A stretch of DNA of 64,000 nt from Ruminococcaceae bacterium UBA6416 (GTDB lineage: Bacteria > Bacillota > Clostridia > Oscillospirales > Acutalibacteraceae): the NCBI GenBank assembly GCA_002438505.1, contig DJPI01000042.1, positions 58,888 to 122,887 on the forward strand. Direction: 5' to 3'. Shown here in pieces: positions 43,980-53,522 of the stretch. The first letter of the stretch is position 1. Each line of letters begins with the position of its first letter. The notes under the pieces are model-generated. The model did not search any database and was not told the origin of the DNA. It worked only from the letters and a program-made list of their open reading frames with translations. A program made the translations under genes and the position numbers.

Positions 43980-46900
43980 GTGCAAAACAAAGTGACAGGT
44001 AAAGTCAAAGAATATCTCAGTGAGCATCTTCAAAAAAAGCGTTGGCAAAGTGTAATTATTGTTCTTTCATGCATTGTTGTGTTTTGCACAACATATGCGC
44101 TTATCATTCCGGCGTTAACAATGACAAAAGAGCCTGTTTGCGGCCTTGAAGAACATATTCATGACGACTCCTGCTATGAGACGGTTTTCATCGCCGGAAA
44201 ACTTGACTGCAATTTCAAAGCCCACACTCACACCGAAGACTGCTATGATGAAAACAGTAACCTTGTCTGCAGCTATGCCGATTATGTTATCCATGAGCAT
44301 GACGAAAACTGCTATGATGAAAACGGAAGGCTCGTCTGCACTCTTCCTGAAATTAAAGAGCACGTTCACTCCCCTTCATGTTTTGAAGAAGAAACTTCAT
44401 ATATCTGCGCCCTCGAAGAGAGCGAAGGACATGAGCATAACAAGGATTGCTATGGCGAAAGCGGAGAACTGACCTGCACTCTTGAGGAAAGCAAAGGTCA
44501 TACTCATACCCAAGACTGCAAAACAATCGAAAGCAAACTTGTTTGCAAAGAGAAGGAAGTTGTTTTCCACAAACACACAGATGAATGCTATACGGGCAAA
44601 AAACTGACCTGCGGAAAGCTTGAGGTTCTGCGTCACAATCACGATGAAAGCTGCTTCGCGGAAAGCACGACCGAAAAGAAGCTCATTTGCACCAAAGCAG
44701 AGCATCAGCACGATGAGGTTAAGTGCTATCCCGATGAAGAAGTTGAAAGTGCATATATCTGCGGCTTCACCGAGCACAAACACAGTGATAACTGCCGCGA
44801 TAAAGACGGAAACCTTGTTTGCAATGTTCCGGAGCATGAACACACAGAAAAATGCAAGGCAGAAAAATCAAGCATCCCAGCAACCGAGTCGGTATTCTCG
44901 CGCAGCTTTAACTATGAGGACAAAGAGCTTTCAATGGTTGTTACGGTAGACAGTGAGAATGCGCTTTCGGACGGCGTTGAGCTTGAGGTTTCTCCCATCA
45001 ACAAAAATGGTGATGACTATAAAAGATTCGCCGAATTCAATCAAATAGATGGCGGCAGCAACAGCGACAAAATCATTGCCAAAAACATATCTCTCACTGA
45101 AAATGGAAGAAAAATCGACCCCACATTTCTTTCCATAACGGCAAAGGTTATTATCAAAGACGCCGTTTTGAAACCTATCAGAAAAGAGTTGAACTCGCTT
45201 GAAAATGCCGCACCCGAGGCTGAAATCGGTATCGTTCTTTCCTCGTTTTCTGAGGATGAAAACAATGCAGTCAGCGCGGCGGAAAGCACCGTCATTTCGC
45301 CTGACGAAAAGGCTCCGGCGCTTACCGTTCCCGTTCGGAGCGGAACAATCGCTATGGTTGCAGCACCGAGCGCAAATCCAACCTATAAGGTTCAGTATTA
45401 CGCAAATATCGACCGTTTTGCAACAAGCGGCAATGTTTCCTTTGACGTTTTTGATACCCGCAAATCAAACGGCGGAGCATTGCCGAAAAACAATGCAGCA
45501 AACAAAATGACAAAGGTTTATCTTGAGTCTACAGGAAGCCGCACCAACTTAAACAACGGAGTTCAAACAGAAGTTTATAACTTCAAAACAGTAAAGGAGT
45601 TGACCGAAATTTTTTCTTCCGAGAGCTTTGAGTATATCAAAGCTCCCAACACCATGTACATGGACAAACTTTCGGAAAACAAGAACTACTCTCTCAATGA
45701 GGTCTGGATTTTGAAGGACGGAAAGTCTGAAGAAAGCATGAATAAGGCCGACTGGGATGTTTATACCGATCCTTCGGCAATTCACTTCACAAACCGCAGC
45801 GCCGCCGCAAAGGAAAATGTTCTTTATATCACAGACAGCACAAGGATAAGGCTAATTTATGATATAACCACCGAAAAATATGACAGCACAGCGACATTTT
45901 ACGATTATGACATTACAAACGGCAAAGATCCGAATACCGGCAGATGGCGCAGTGGAGCGACAGGCATCAATTCAAGCACAAACTACGAAAAAAGCCGTAA
46001 CGGAAAAACAACTTGGGCAAGTCACGCTGACGTCCTCGCCTTCGGCAACCGAAACTGCGGAACCGGAATGGGTGGTTGGAAGTTTGATAACCTTGTGCTT
46101 AATGCGCATAGCGGAAACCGTGTCAATAAAGGCTGCAACTTCGGTATAGCCAACAGCCTTTCAAACGAAAAAATTGTATACAATGAGTGGATAGTTGCAC
46201 CTAACCTTTTCAACGATGGCAGCGCAGCAGGAAAAACAACCTATGAAAACAGCAAGCTCACCTTCAATCGTGAGGGCGACACATATTTGCTTGCTTCCGC
46301 AACGGTCAACGGCATCGGAAGTGTAAACAATCTCAACGATTTCTTCAACCCGTCGCCAACAAGCTCAATAACATATACCAATATATTCACCAATGACTTT
46401 TGGCCGCTTGACCGTGCAACAAAGCGTACTGACAATAACTTCGGAAAATATAACAGCAAGGTTCCGTTTTTTGGTATTAAAGACAATGATGGAACGAATT
46501 TTTCGGCTTCCGCAACAATTAATGGAATCTTTCCCGACAGCGATGACGGCAATGCGCACAACTGGTTTTTCGGAATGCACTCGGTTATTGAATTTAATAT
46601 CACCGCTGACTATGTCGGCCCACTTGAATATTTCTTCTACGGAGACGATGACCTTTGGGTTTTCCTTGACGACAAGCTAATTTGCGATGTTGGCGGTGTT
46701 CACTCCTCGGTTGGCGAGATTGTTGACCTTTGGGATTACCTTGAAAAGGGCGTTGCAGGAAAACATAGGCTGACAATTTATTACACTGAGCGCGGAGCCT
46801 CCGGCTCCTCATGCTATATGCAGTTTACTCTTCCGAACGTCAGCGGAAAAAACATTGAACAGACAACGGATAATCTTACGGTTAAAAAGACCGTTATTGA

Positions 46901-48863
46901 CGGAAACAGTACCGATGAATTTAAATTCAGAATCCGCTTTTATGATGAGAACGGAAGTACGATACTTGATGACTATGCCTATACAAAGTTCAATGCGGAC
47001 GCCACCCCTGTCGGTAATGAAATTATTGTCTGCGATGGTGACACATTTACCCTCAAGGACGGTCAGTATATCATTATCAAGAACCTGCCCATCGGAATCA
47101 AATATAAGATAAGTGAGATGACTCCGGCCAACTATACCGTTACATCAACGGTTAATGGCGTCACCTCTTTGAGCAAAGAGGTCAATGGCTCAATCTCCAA
47201 AAATGTCAATAACTCTGTTTTGTTCACCAACACGGGCAGCAGCTCGGCAGGATTTACGCTGAAAAAAGTTGACCAAAACGGTCAGCCTCTCGCCGGTGCA
47301 GCCTTTTCGGTCGCCAGCTCAGACGAAAGCACCATCGCCTTCCTTAAAAAGGACGAAGGAAGTTACATTGCTGCGAACAACGCCGGAGCTAAAATCATCT
47401 CCGGTGAGGATTATTACATCGTTCCGGTGAGTGCGGTAAGCCTTGCTCTCGGAAGAAGAAGCAGCGGTTCAAACGATCTTTACACAGCTGAGACGCAGCC
47501 CAACACCGGCTCTGATTCTCATAAGTTTAAAATCACAAAAACAAGTGACGGCTATTACACCGTTCAGTGCAGGCAAGGCGGCTATCTTGAACTTAAAGAC
47601 AACTCGCTCGCCGCTGGCGCAGCGGTCAATGTTTCAACTGTCGGAAGTACCGTTGCGGAAAGTCGGAAATGGGCTTTTGAAAAGAATGGCAACGGAACTT
47701 ACCGCATTCGCCCAATGGGTGCAGTTGAAGGCAATATGCTGCTTTCACTTGAGCAAAGAAGCCATCCTGCAAAAGCGGGAGAAAATGTTGATCTTCACAA
47801 CGACAGAACGCAGGCGAACCTTGAAGAGCTTCAGGAGTGGTATGTTATTCCGGTCTCTGATATTTCAGCTCCGGTTGAAAGTGTAACGCAGCTTTCCGTT
47901 TCCGAAAGCGGAATGCTGACCGTTCGCGGACTTAAGCCGGGAACCTATACCGTTACCGAAACTGCCGCTCCGGACGGCTGCGCACTGCTTCCTGCAACCA
48001 TTACAATCAGCATTGATAAAAACAGTAAGCTGACTCTTGAATCAAGCAGCGAGCTTGTTACGCTTGATCCAGACGGCGCAGTCATCAACGTCAAGAACAA
48101 TTATCAAAAAAAGACGCTGACCATTCAAAAGGAGGTTAGAAGCCTTGATAACGCTGACACCTCCGGCGTAAATTTGTATAGCTTCAAGGTTGAATGGGCT
48201 GCGAACGGAGAAACCGGCTCTCAGGTTATTGATATTTCTAACGGCAAGTCGGAAACCGTTCCTGATATTCCGTACGGCGCAAAGGTGACTATTACCGAAA
48301 CTTCGGCATCCGGTTTTTCTGTTGAATATTTTGAAGGCAATACGCTCATCGGAAGCGGTTCAGCCTGCGTCATTCAATCATTGAAGCAGGACGTTGTTCT
48401 CAAATGCGTTAACACCGCCCACCGGACTTTGAGCCTCAAGAAACTTGTCCGCAGTTCTTTTGAGTATACTTCAGAAAGTCCGTTTACCTTTGAAATTTCG
48501 TTCAATGATATTGACGGCAACGCAAAGACCGAGACTCTCAATGTTTCCAACGGTAAAACCGAAGTTTTAACCTCAATTCCCCGCGGCGCCGTTGTCACCG
48601 TTCGCGAGGTTAATGCTGCCGGCTTTGTTGTCTCTTATTCATTGGGCGAAACACCTCTTGAAAGCAATGCAGACGGCAGTGTAACATTCACAATGGAAGA
48701 TGATGTTTTACTGAGCGCAACAAACACGGTTTCCGAATACACTCTTCCCGAAACCGGCTCCGCCGGAACACTATGGTTAACAATGGGCGGCCTGATTTTG
48801 ATTGCAGGAAGTCTTTTGTTGGGACTCGGCTTGAGGCGCAAAAAAGAAAGGAGGTTTAGTTAA
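43980..48863 (+). CDS. LPXTG tip adhesin with HxHxxxC repeats and fibro-slime domain
   Basis: A 1627-residue cell-surface protein. Signal segment near residues 20-46. Eleven His/Cys-rich units of the form HxHxxxC lie at about 53-293. A large variable beta region (about 300-800) follows. A fibro-slime (PA14-like) domain spans about 808-957 with DDLWVFLDD near 889-899. Three Cna_B-like domains of one type are at about 965-1087, 1379-1479 and 1482-1586, plus a SpaA-type domain at about 1091-1340 that appears to carry an inserted beta-trefoil. Sorting signal LPETG is at 1589-1593 with a helix and Arg/Lys tail. The GTG at 43980 follows AGGAGG. Probably the tip pilin. Confidence 0.9.
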   Translation: MQNKVTGKVKEYLSEHLQKKRWQSVIIVLSCIVVFCTTYALIIPALTMTKEPVCGLEEHIHDDSCYETVFIAGKLDCNFKAHTHTEDCYDENSNLVCSYADYVIHEHDENCYDENGRLVCTLPEIKEHVHSPSCFEEETSYICALEESEGHEHNKDCYGESGELTCTLEESKGHTHTQDCKTIESKLVCKEKEVVFHKHTDECYTGKKLTCGKLEVLRHNHDESCFAESTTEKKLICTKAEHQHDEVKCYPDEEVESAYICGFTEHKHSDNCRDKDGNLVCNVPEHEHTEKCKAEKSSIPATESVFSRSFNYEDKELSMVVTVDSENALSDGVELEVSPINKNGDDYKRFAEFNQIDGGSNSDKIIAKNISLTENGRKIDPTFLSITAKVIIKDAVLKPIRKELNSLENAAPEAEIGIVLSSFSEDENNAVSAAESTVISPDEKAPALTVPVRSGTIAMVAAPSANPTYKVQYYANIDRFATSGNVSFDVFDTRKSNGGALPKNNAANKMTKVYLESTGSRTNLNNGVQTEVYNFKTVKELTEIFSSESFEYIKAPNTMYMDKLSENKNYSLNEVWILKDGKSEESMNKADWDVYTDPSAIHFTNRSAAAKENVLYITDSTRIRLIYDITTEKYDSTATFYDYDITNGKDPNTGRWRSGATGINSSTNYEKSRNGKTTWASHADVLAFGNRNCGTGMGGWKFDNLVLNAHSGNRVNKGCNFGIANSLSNEKIVYNEWIVAPNLFNDGSAAGKTTYENSKLTFNREGDTYLLASATVNGIGSVNNLNDFFNPSPTSSITYTNIFTNDFWPLDRATKRTDNNFGKYNSKVPFFGIKDNDGTNFSASATINGIFPDSDDGNAHNWFFGMHSVIEFNITADYVGPLEYFFYGDDDLWVFLDDKLICDVGGVHSSVGEIVDLWDYLEKGVAGKHRLTIYYTERGASGSSCYMQFTLPNVSGKNIEQTTDNLTVKKTVIDGNSTDEFKFRIRFYDENGSTILDDYAYTKFNADATPVGNEIIVCDGDTFTLKDGQYIIIKNLPIGIKYKISEMTPANYTVTSTVNGVTSLSKEVNGSISKNVNNSVLFTNTGSSSAGFTLKKVDQNGQPLAGAAFSVASSDESTIAFLKKDEGSYIAANNAGAKIISGEDYYIVPVSAVSLALGRRSSGSNDLYTAETQPNTGSDSHKFKITKTSDGYYTVQCRQGGYLELKDNSLAAGAAVNVSTVGSTVAESRKWAFEKNGNGTYRIRPMGAVEGNMLLSLEQRSHPAKAGENVDLHNDRTQANLEELQEWYVIPVSDISAPVESVTQLSVSESGMLTVRGLKPGTYTVTETAAPDGCALLPATITISIDKNSKLTLESSSELVTLDPDGAVINVKNNYQKKTLTIQKEVRSLDNADTSGVNLYSFKVEWAANGETGSQVIDISNGKSETVPDIPYGAKVTITETSASGFSVEYFEGNTLIGSGSACVIQSLKQDVVLKCVNTAHRTLSLKKLVRSSFEYTSESPFTFEISFNDIDGNAKTETLNVSNGKTEVLTSIPRGAVVTVREVNAAGFVVSYSLGETPLESNADGSVTFTMEDDVLLSATNTVSEYTLPETGSAGTLWLTMGGLILIAGSLLLGLGLRRKKERRFS

Positions 48864-48959
48864 GCCTCTTTTCTGACGGCGAAACGAAGGAAGCAACGCC
48901 GAAAGCTGAATCCGAAAATTAAATTAATTTATGTCTAAATCGAAAGGAGTTAACAAAAA

Positions 48960-50402
48960 ATGAAACGTACAAAATCAATTCTTGCCGTAATTCTTGCACT
49001 TGCTCTTGTGCTTGTCAGCGGCGTAGTCGCTTTTGCGGCCGGTGAAAAAGGCAGCATCACTATTGACAATGCTGTTAAAGGCCAGACTTACACAATCTAT
49101 CGCATTTTTGACATTGCTGATCATACCGATGACTATACCGGTGTACTTTACACAGTCAATTCAAAATGGAATGACTTTTTCGCTGAAGGTGCAGAGGGCC
49201 TTAAATATGTTGAAAAAGGCGCAACCGGCTATGTTGCATGGAAAGAAGGAGCAGACGCTGCAGCATTTGCTCAAGCCGCTTATGATTTTGCCGTAAGCAA
49301 AGGCATTGCAAATGACGGAGAAAAAGCAGCAACAGGAAATGAAGTTAAATTTGATAATCTTGAACTTGGTTATTATCTCCTTCATTCCTCTCTTGACTCG
49401 GTTTGCTCACTTGACACAACAAATCCGGATGTTATCATTAAGGAAAAGAACAGCAAGCCGACCCTTGAAAAGGAAGTTCAGGAAAACTCAACTAATGAAT
49501 GGGGCAAGACCAATGACGCCAACATCGGTGACACTGTTAACTTCAAAATCACAGTTACTGCCGCTGACGGTGCACCGATGAACTATGTTATCCACGATAA
49601 GATGAGTGACGGTCTCACCTTTAAAGATATTACCAGCGTTACAATCAACGGCACTGCGCTTACTAAAGACACAGATTACACAATTTCAACCAATTGTGAT
49701 GACGGCTGCACATTTGAAATCAAGTTCAACAAGACTATTAACCCGAACGATGTGATCGTGGTTGATTATTCCGCAACTATCAATGCAAATGCAGTTATTA
49801 AAGGCGTTGGAAACCCGAACGAATCCTGGCTTGAATACGGTGACAAGAATCACACAGAAAGGTCCACAACTCGCACCTATGTCTGGAAATTTGATGTTTT
49901 CAAGTACACTATGAACGGTGAAGAAAAGAGAGGTCTTGAAGGCGCTGGGTTCAAACTTTACAAAGAAGTTGACGGCAAAAAACTCTATGCAAAAGTTGTC
50001 GATAACAAAATCGCCGGTTGGTCGGAAAGTGAGAGCGAAGCTTTCGTATTTGTATCCGCTGCTGACGGAAAGATTGAAATTGTCGGTCTTGACGCAGGTA
50101 CCTATTACCTTGAAGAAACAAAGGCTCCGGCCGGATATAACAAGCTTGCCGCTCCGGTAAAAGTTGTTATCACCAAAGAGATCAACAATGAAACAAACGA
50201 AGGCACCGCAACCATTACTTATTCTTATAATGGCGGAGCCGAATCAACCGGAACAGTTAATGTTCTGAACAACATGGGTTCGGAACTTCCCTCAACCGGC
50301 GGCATCGGTACCACAATTTTCTATATTATCGGTGCAGTTCTTGTTGCAGCCGCAGGCATTCTCCTCATCACCAAAAAGCGCATGAGCAGAACGTCTGACT
50401 GA
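48960..50402 (+). CDS. Major pilin (SpaA-type isopeptide-forming backbone)
   Basis: A 480-residue fimbrial backbone protein. It has a signal peptide (cleavage about AFA/A, near residue 27) and two or three immunoglobulin-like domains. The KPTLEKEV strand near 173 is the best candidate for the pilin-motif lysine used in cross-linking. An E-box (GTYYLEETKAPAGYN) lies near 390, and the sorting signal LPSTG at 443-447 is followed by a membrane helix and a basic tail. Sortase C would join subunits through the Thr of LPSTG. Good GAAAGGAG Shine-Dalgarno. Confidence 0.93.
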   Translation: MKRTKSILAVILALALVLVSGVVAFAAGEKGSITIDNAVKGQTYTIYRIFDIADHTDDYTGVLYTVNSKWNDFFAEGAEGLKYVEKGATGYVAWKEGADAAAFAQAAYDFAVSKGIANDGEKAATGNEVKFDNLELGYYLLHSSLDSVCSLDTTNPDVIIKEKNSKPTLEKEVQENSTNEWGKTNDANIGDTVNFKITVTAADGAPMNYVIHDKMSDGLTFKDITSVTINGTALTKDTDYTISTNCDDGCTFEIKFNKTINPNDVIVVDYSATINANAVIKGVGNPNESWLEYGDKNHTERSTTRTYVWKFDVFKYTMNGEEKRGLEGAGFKLYKEVDGKKLYAKVVDNKIAGWSESESEAFVFVSAADGKIEIVGLDAGTYYLEETKAPAGYNKLAAPVKVVITKEINNETNEGTATITYSYNGGAESTGTVNVLNNMGSELPSTGGIGTTIFYIIGAVLVAAAGILLITKKRMSRTSD

Positions 50403-50426
50403 TTATAATTTAAGCTAACCCCTAAT

Positions 50427-50455
50427 GCAGACGGAGAGACTTTCTCTCCGTCTGC
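50427..50455 (+). promoter_or_regulatory. Strong hairpin between major pilin and sortase C genes
   Basis: A perfect 13-bp inverted repeat (50427-50439 with 50443-50455, loop CTT). No T-run follows, so full termination is unlikely. The structure probably stabilises the upstream pilin mRNA or sets the ratio of pilin to sortase. Confidence 0.75.
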
Positions 50456-50487
50456 TCAAACAGCAGCAAGGAGAATTTTGCAAAAAA

Positions 50488-51327
50488 ATGAAGAACAAAC
50501 TATCAACAATTTTACTGTCTGTTGTCTTTTTGGCAGGACTGTCCTTGCTTCTGTATCCGACAGTGAGCGACTATTGGAACTCTCTGCACGCCTCAAGAGC
50601 GGTTGCGGAATATGATGAAAGCATCCGCAATCTTGATGAAGATAAATATAAAAAAATGCTCCTCAATGCAGCTGAATATAACCATGCACTTTCAAAGAGA
50701 GGAATTTCATTCACGCTTCTTCCAGAACAGAAAGAGCAATATGAAAAGCTCCTTGACGTTGGTGGAAACGGCATCATGGGATACATTGAAATTCCGAATA
50801 TTAAGGTTTCGCTCCCGATATATCACGGAACGGATGATTCCGTTCTTCAAATTGCAATAGGTCATCTTGATTGGTCATCTCTCCCTGTTGGCGGCGAAAG
50901 CACACATTGCGTCCTTTCCGGCCACAGAGGGCTACCCAGTGCAAAGCTTTTTACAAATCTTGACAAACTCACCGAAGGCGACACCTTTGTTATCCGCGTT
51001 CTTAATGAAGTTCTTACTTATGAAGTTGACCAGATTCTGACCGTTGAGCCTCAGGAGGTTGAGTCGCTCGGAATTGAAAACGGAAAAGACCTTTGCACTC
51101 TTGTTACCTGCACACCATATGGAATCAATTCACACCGGCTTCTGGTTCGCGGTCACAGGGTTGCTACCGTTGACAACACGTCCGCCAGAGTAACATCTGA
51201 CGCCATTCGCATTGAACCGCTTGTTGTGGCGCCCGTTGTTGCCCTGCCGATTCTTTCAGTGCTGATTATTGCCGTGTTCACTTTCGGTTCTAAGAAGAAA
51301 AAAACAAAAAGAGGTGGAAAAAAGTGA
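50488..51327 (+). CDS. Class C sortase (pilus polymerase)
   Basis: A 279-residue sortase C. The N-terminal helix (about 5-24) is followed by the sortase fold with catalytic H146 (SGHRGLP), the TLVTC motif with C208, and R217 (NSHRLLVRG). A C-terminal hydrophobic helix (about 247-267) anchors it. It builds pilin polymers by transpeptidation between LPXTG and a pilin lysine. The ATG at 50488 has AAGGAG 14 nt upstream; longer frames begin inside the preceding hairpin and are rejected. Stop overlaps the next start (GTGA). Confidence 0.93.
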   Translation: MKNKLSTILLSVVFLAGLSLLLYPTVSDYWNSLHASRAVAEYDESIRNLDEDKYKKMLLNAAEYNHALSKRGISFTLLPEQKEQYEKLLDVGGNGIMGYIEIPNIKVSLPIYHGTDDSVLQIAIGHLDWSSLPVGGESTHCVLSGHRGLPSAKLFTNLDKLTEGDTFVIRVLNEVLTYEVDQILTVEPQEVESLGIENGKDLCTLVTCTPYGINSHRLLVRGHRVATVDNTSARVTSDAIRIEPLVVAPVVALPILSVLIIAVFTFGSKKKKTKRGGKK

Positions 51328-52568
51328 AAAATAAAATTGAACGCTTTGTCTCCGTTTTTCTTTGCGCTGTCTGCATAATCGCTTTCTCAAGCGTTGCCGG
51401 AACTGTCTTTGCCAAAGATAAAGCGAGTCTCACTCTTGAATTCATTGATGACGGGGAGCCGATCTCAGGCGCAGAATTTGAGCTTTATTATATTGCAAGC
51501 ATTGACGAAAACGGAAAGTTTTCCTTTACCGATGAGTTTTCCGGCTACCCGGTTGATATTTCCGGCACTGATGCCGATGCGCTTAAATCCGCCGCTCAGG
51601 CTCTCGTTGGCTATATTAAGCGCGATAAACTGACCCCTATTGACAACGGTGCTACAGGCGGAAATGGGCTTCTTGTTTTTCCAACCGGTGAAAGCAATTT
51701 GGAAAACGGTCTTTATCTTGTTATCGGAAAATCTTTTGAAAAGGACGGCTATACCTATAAAACCGAGCCGGTTCTTATTACCCTCCCCTGCTATAACAGT
51801 GAAAACGGTTCATATATTTTTGATGTAACCGTTGATGTCAAGCACAGCAAAGATAAAAACGATGGCGAAACAACAGAGCGCAAGGTTATTAAGCTCTGGA
51901 AAAACGACAAGGGAATTGAAAAGCCAAAAAGCGTTACCGTTGACCTTTTGAAGGACGGAGATGTCTATGATACCGTCTCTCTTAACGCCGGAAGTAACTG
52001 GAAATATGAATGGAAGAATCTTCCGAAATATGACAATGACGGACTTGAAATTGACTGGGAAGCCGTTGAACGCAAAATAAATGATTATATCGTTTCCGTT
52101 TCATATGACGAGAATATAATAACGCTGACAAATGAATATGAGCCGGAGTTTCCGGATGGAAAAACAACAACACGCAGCGTTCAAAAAATCTGGGATGACA
52201 AGGGCTATGAAAATAAGCGTCCGTCTTCCGTTGAAGTTGAGCTTTTAAAAAACGGAAAGGTTTTTGATTCCGTTGAGCTTTCAAAAAGCAACAGCTGGAG
52301 TTACACCTGGGATGAGCTTGACAGTCTTGATGAAAACGGCGACTATATCACATGGTCGCTTAAAGAGCAAAATCTTTCTGATTACACCGCAAAAATCGAG
52401 CTTAACGGCTACACCTTCGTTCTGACAAACAGCTATAACAATCCGAAAATTCCCCGCACAGGCCTGCTTTGGTGGCCGATTATGATGCTCGCTGCCGGAG
52501 GAATGCTGTTTTTGCTCATCGGAATACTTTTGAAAAAGAGACGGGAAAATGAAGAAAAACAAAACTAA
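51324..52568 (+). CDS. Minor pilin with Cna_B repeats and IPRTG sorting signal
   Basis: A 414-residue surface protein. It has a signal peptide (about 1-29), a SpaA-like first domain (about 32-165) and two tandem homologous Cna_B domains (about 180-275 and 278-372) with shared motifs such as WKNDKG/WDDKGY and LTNEYE/LTNSYN. A non-standard sorting signal, IPRTG at 376-380, is followed by a membrane helix and a Lys/Arg-rich tail. It is a likely basal or accessory pilin. GTG start at 51324 overlaps the sortase C stop. Confidence 0.88.
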   Translation: MKNKIERFVSVFLCAVCIIAFSSVAGTVFAKDKASLTLEFIDDGEPISGAEFELYYIASIDENGKFSFTDEFSGYPVDISGTDADALKSAAQALVGYIKRDKLTPIDNGATGGNGLLVFPTGESNLENGLYLVIGKSFEKDGYTYKTEPVLITLPCYNSENGSYIFDVTVDVKHSKDKNDGETTERKVIKLWKNDKGIEKPKSVTVDLLKDGDVYDTVSLNAGSNWKYEWKNLPKYDNDGLEIDWEAVERKINDYIVSVSYDENIITLTNEYEPEFPDGKTTTRSVQKIWDDKGYENKRPSSVEVELLKNGKVFDSVELSKSNSWSYTWDELDSLDENGDYITWSLKEQNLSDYTAKIELNGYTFVLTNSYNNPKIPRTGLLWWPIMMLAAGGMLFLLIGILLKKRRENEEKQN

Positions 52569-53169
52569 CATTTTTATCATCATTGGGCTGTTGCTTTTGG
52601 CGGCAGCCCTGGTTTTAACCGGCAAAAACATCCTTGAAGAGCAAAGAGCTGAAAAGCTTTCAATAAGCGCAGCCGAAGAACTGATAAGTCAGATTGAGCC
52701 GCAAAAGAGCGAAGACGCCAAAAACCGAGAATCGGGAAGCACCCCTGAATACATTATAAACCCGGAGATTGAAATGCCGACAAAAAAGATTGACAGCCTT
52801 GACTACATCGGCGTTTTGCGCGTACCTGCGCTCGGCCTCAAACTCCCGGTGCTTAGTGAATGGAGCTATGACAATCTTACTGTCTCCCCTTGCAGATACA
52901 GCGGCTCGGCATATCTCAGGAACATGGTAATAGCGGCACATAATTACCGCAGTCATTTTGCACGCCTCAGAGCTCTTCAGCCTGGAGACAAGGTTCGCTT
53001 CACAGACGTTGAATCGAACCGTTTTGACTATGAGGTTGTTGAAACAGAAATTCTTCTTCCCGAACAGGTTGAAGAATTGAAAAGCGGAAACTGGGATTTA
53101 ACTCTTTTCACCTGTACTTTTGGCGGTGAATACAGAATTACAGTCCGCTGCAAAGTTGCTGAAGAATAA
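52549..53169 (+). CDS. Second sortase (probably pilus anchoring)
   Basis: A 206-residue sortase of a different type from the class C enzyme: N-terminal helix (about 8-25), catalytic H131 (AAHNY), C189 in LFTCTFGG, and R196. There is no C-terminal membrane helix, unlike sortase C. It resembles class D/E or housekeeping-like sortases. It overlaps the minor pilin gene by 20 nt. It may anchor the finished pilus through the minor pilin; that is inference. Confidence 0.85.
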   Translation: MKKNKTNIFIIIGLLLLAAALVLTGKNILEEQRAEKLSISAAEELISQIEPQKSEDAKNRESGSTPEYIINPEIEMPTKKIDSLDYIGVLRVPALGLKLPVLSEWSYDNLTVSPCRYSGSAYLRNMVIAAHNYRSHFARLRALQPGDKVRFTDVESNRFDYEVVETEILLPEQVEELKSGNWDLTLFTCTFGGEYRITVRCKVAEE

Positions 53170-53171
53170 AC

Positions 53172-53399
53172 CTTTCAAGAATTATCACATACAAAACCGA
53201 CATCAATGCAAAAGATTCGGGTAACGCCAAAAAGCTTTTAGGGGCATGGATTGAAACCACTGAAGCTTGCGGCATTGAACCTTTTAAAAAGTGTTCCCGT
53301 ACAATGCGAAATTGGTTCTATGGCATCATCAATTCCTTTTATACCAAAATATTGTTTTACTACAAATCTCTTGTTTTAAACAATCAAGCAGCCGCCTGA
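53172..53399 (+). pseudogene. Decayed ISL3-type transposase fragment
   Basis: An open 75-codon frame without a start codon. Its product (W-IETTEACGIEPFKKCSR and MRNWFYGIINSF) resembles the C-terminal part of ISL3/IS204-type transposases, where a W, A..SGI..F..F, LRNW and NSF pattern precedes the TNG..EG motif. The TNG region is missing here. It lies directly after the last pilus gene. Confidence 0.55.
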
Positions 53400-53486
53400 C
53401 GGCAACTGCTCTCTCATTTCCTTTTTACTTTTTGCCCCAACTATTGACATAGAGCCTGTAAAATTTGTCAAATTAATATTGAATAG

Positions 53487-53522
53487 CCGCTGTTTATCGC
53501 AAAGATAAGCAGCGGGTTTTGT
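53487..53522 (+). terminator. Terminator at the right end of the pilus locus
   Basis: A 12-bp stem with one wobble (CCGCTGTTTATC/GATAAGCAGCGG, loop GCAAA) followed by GTTTTG on the plus strand. It would end pilus-operon transcription beyond the transposase fragment. Confidence 0.65.

Noticed and set aside
44136..44856. CRISPR-like repeat array
   Set aside because: The repeats are seen at protein level (HxHxxxC) with varied DNA sequence and spacing, inside a single open frame.
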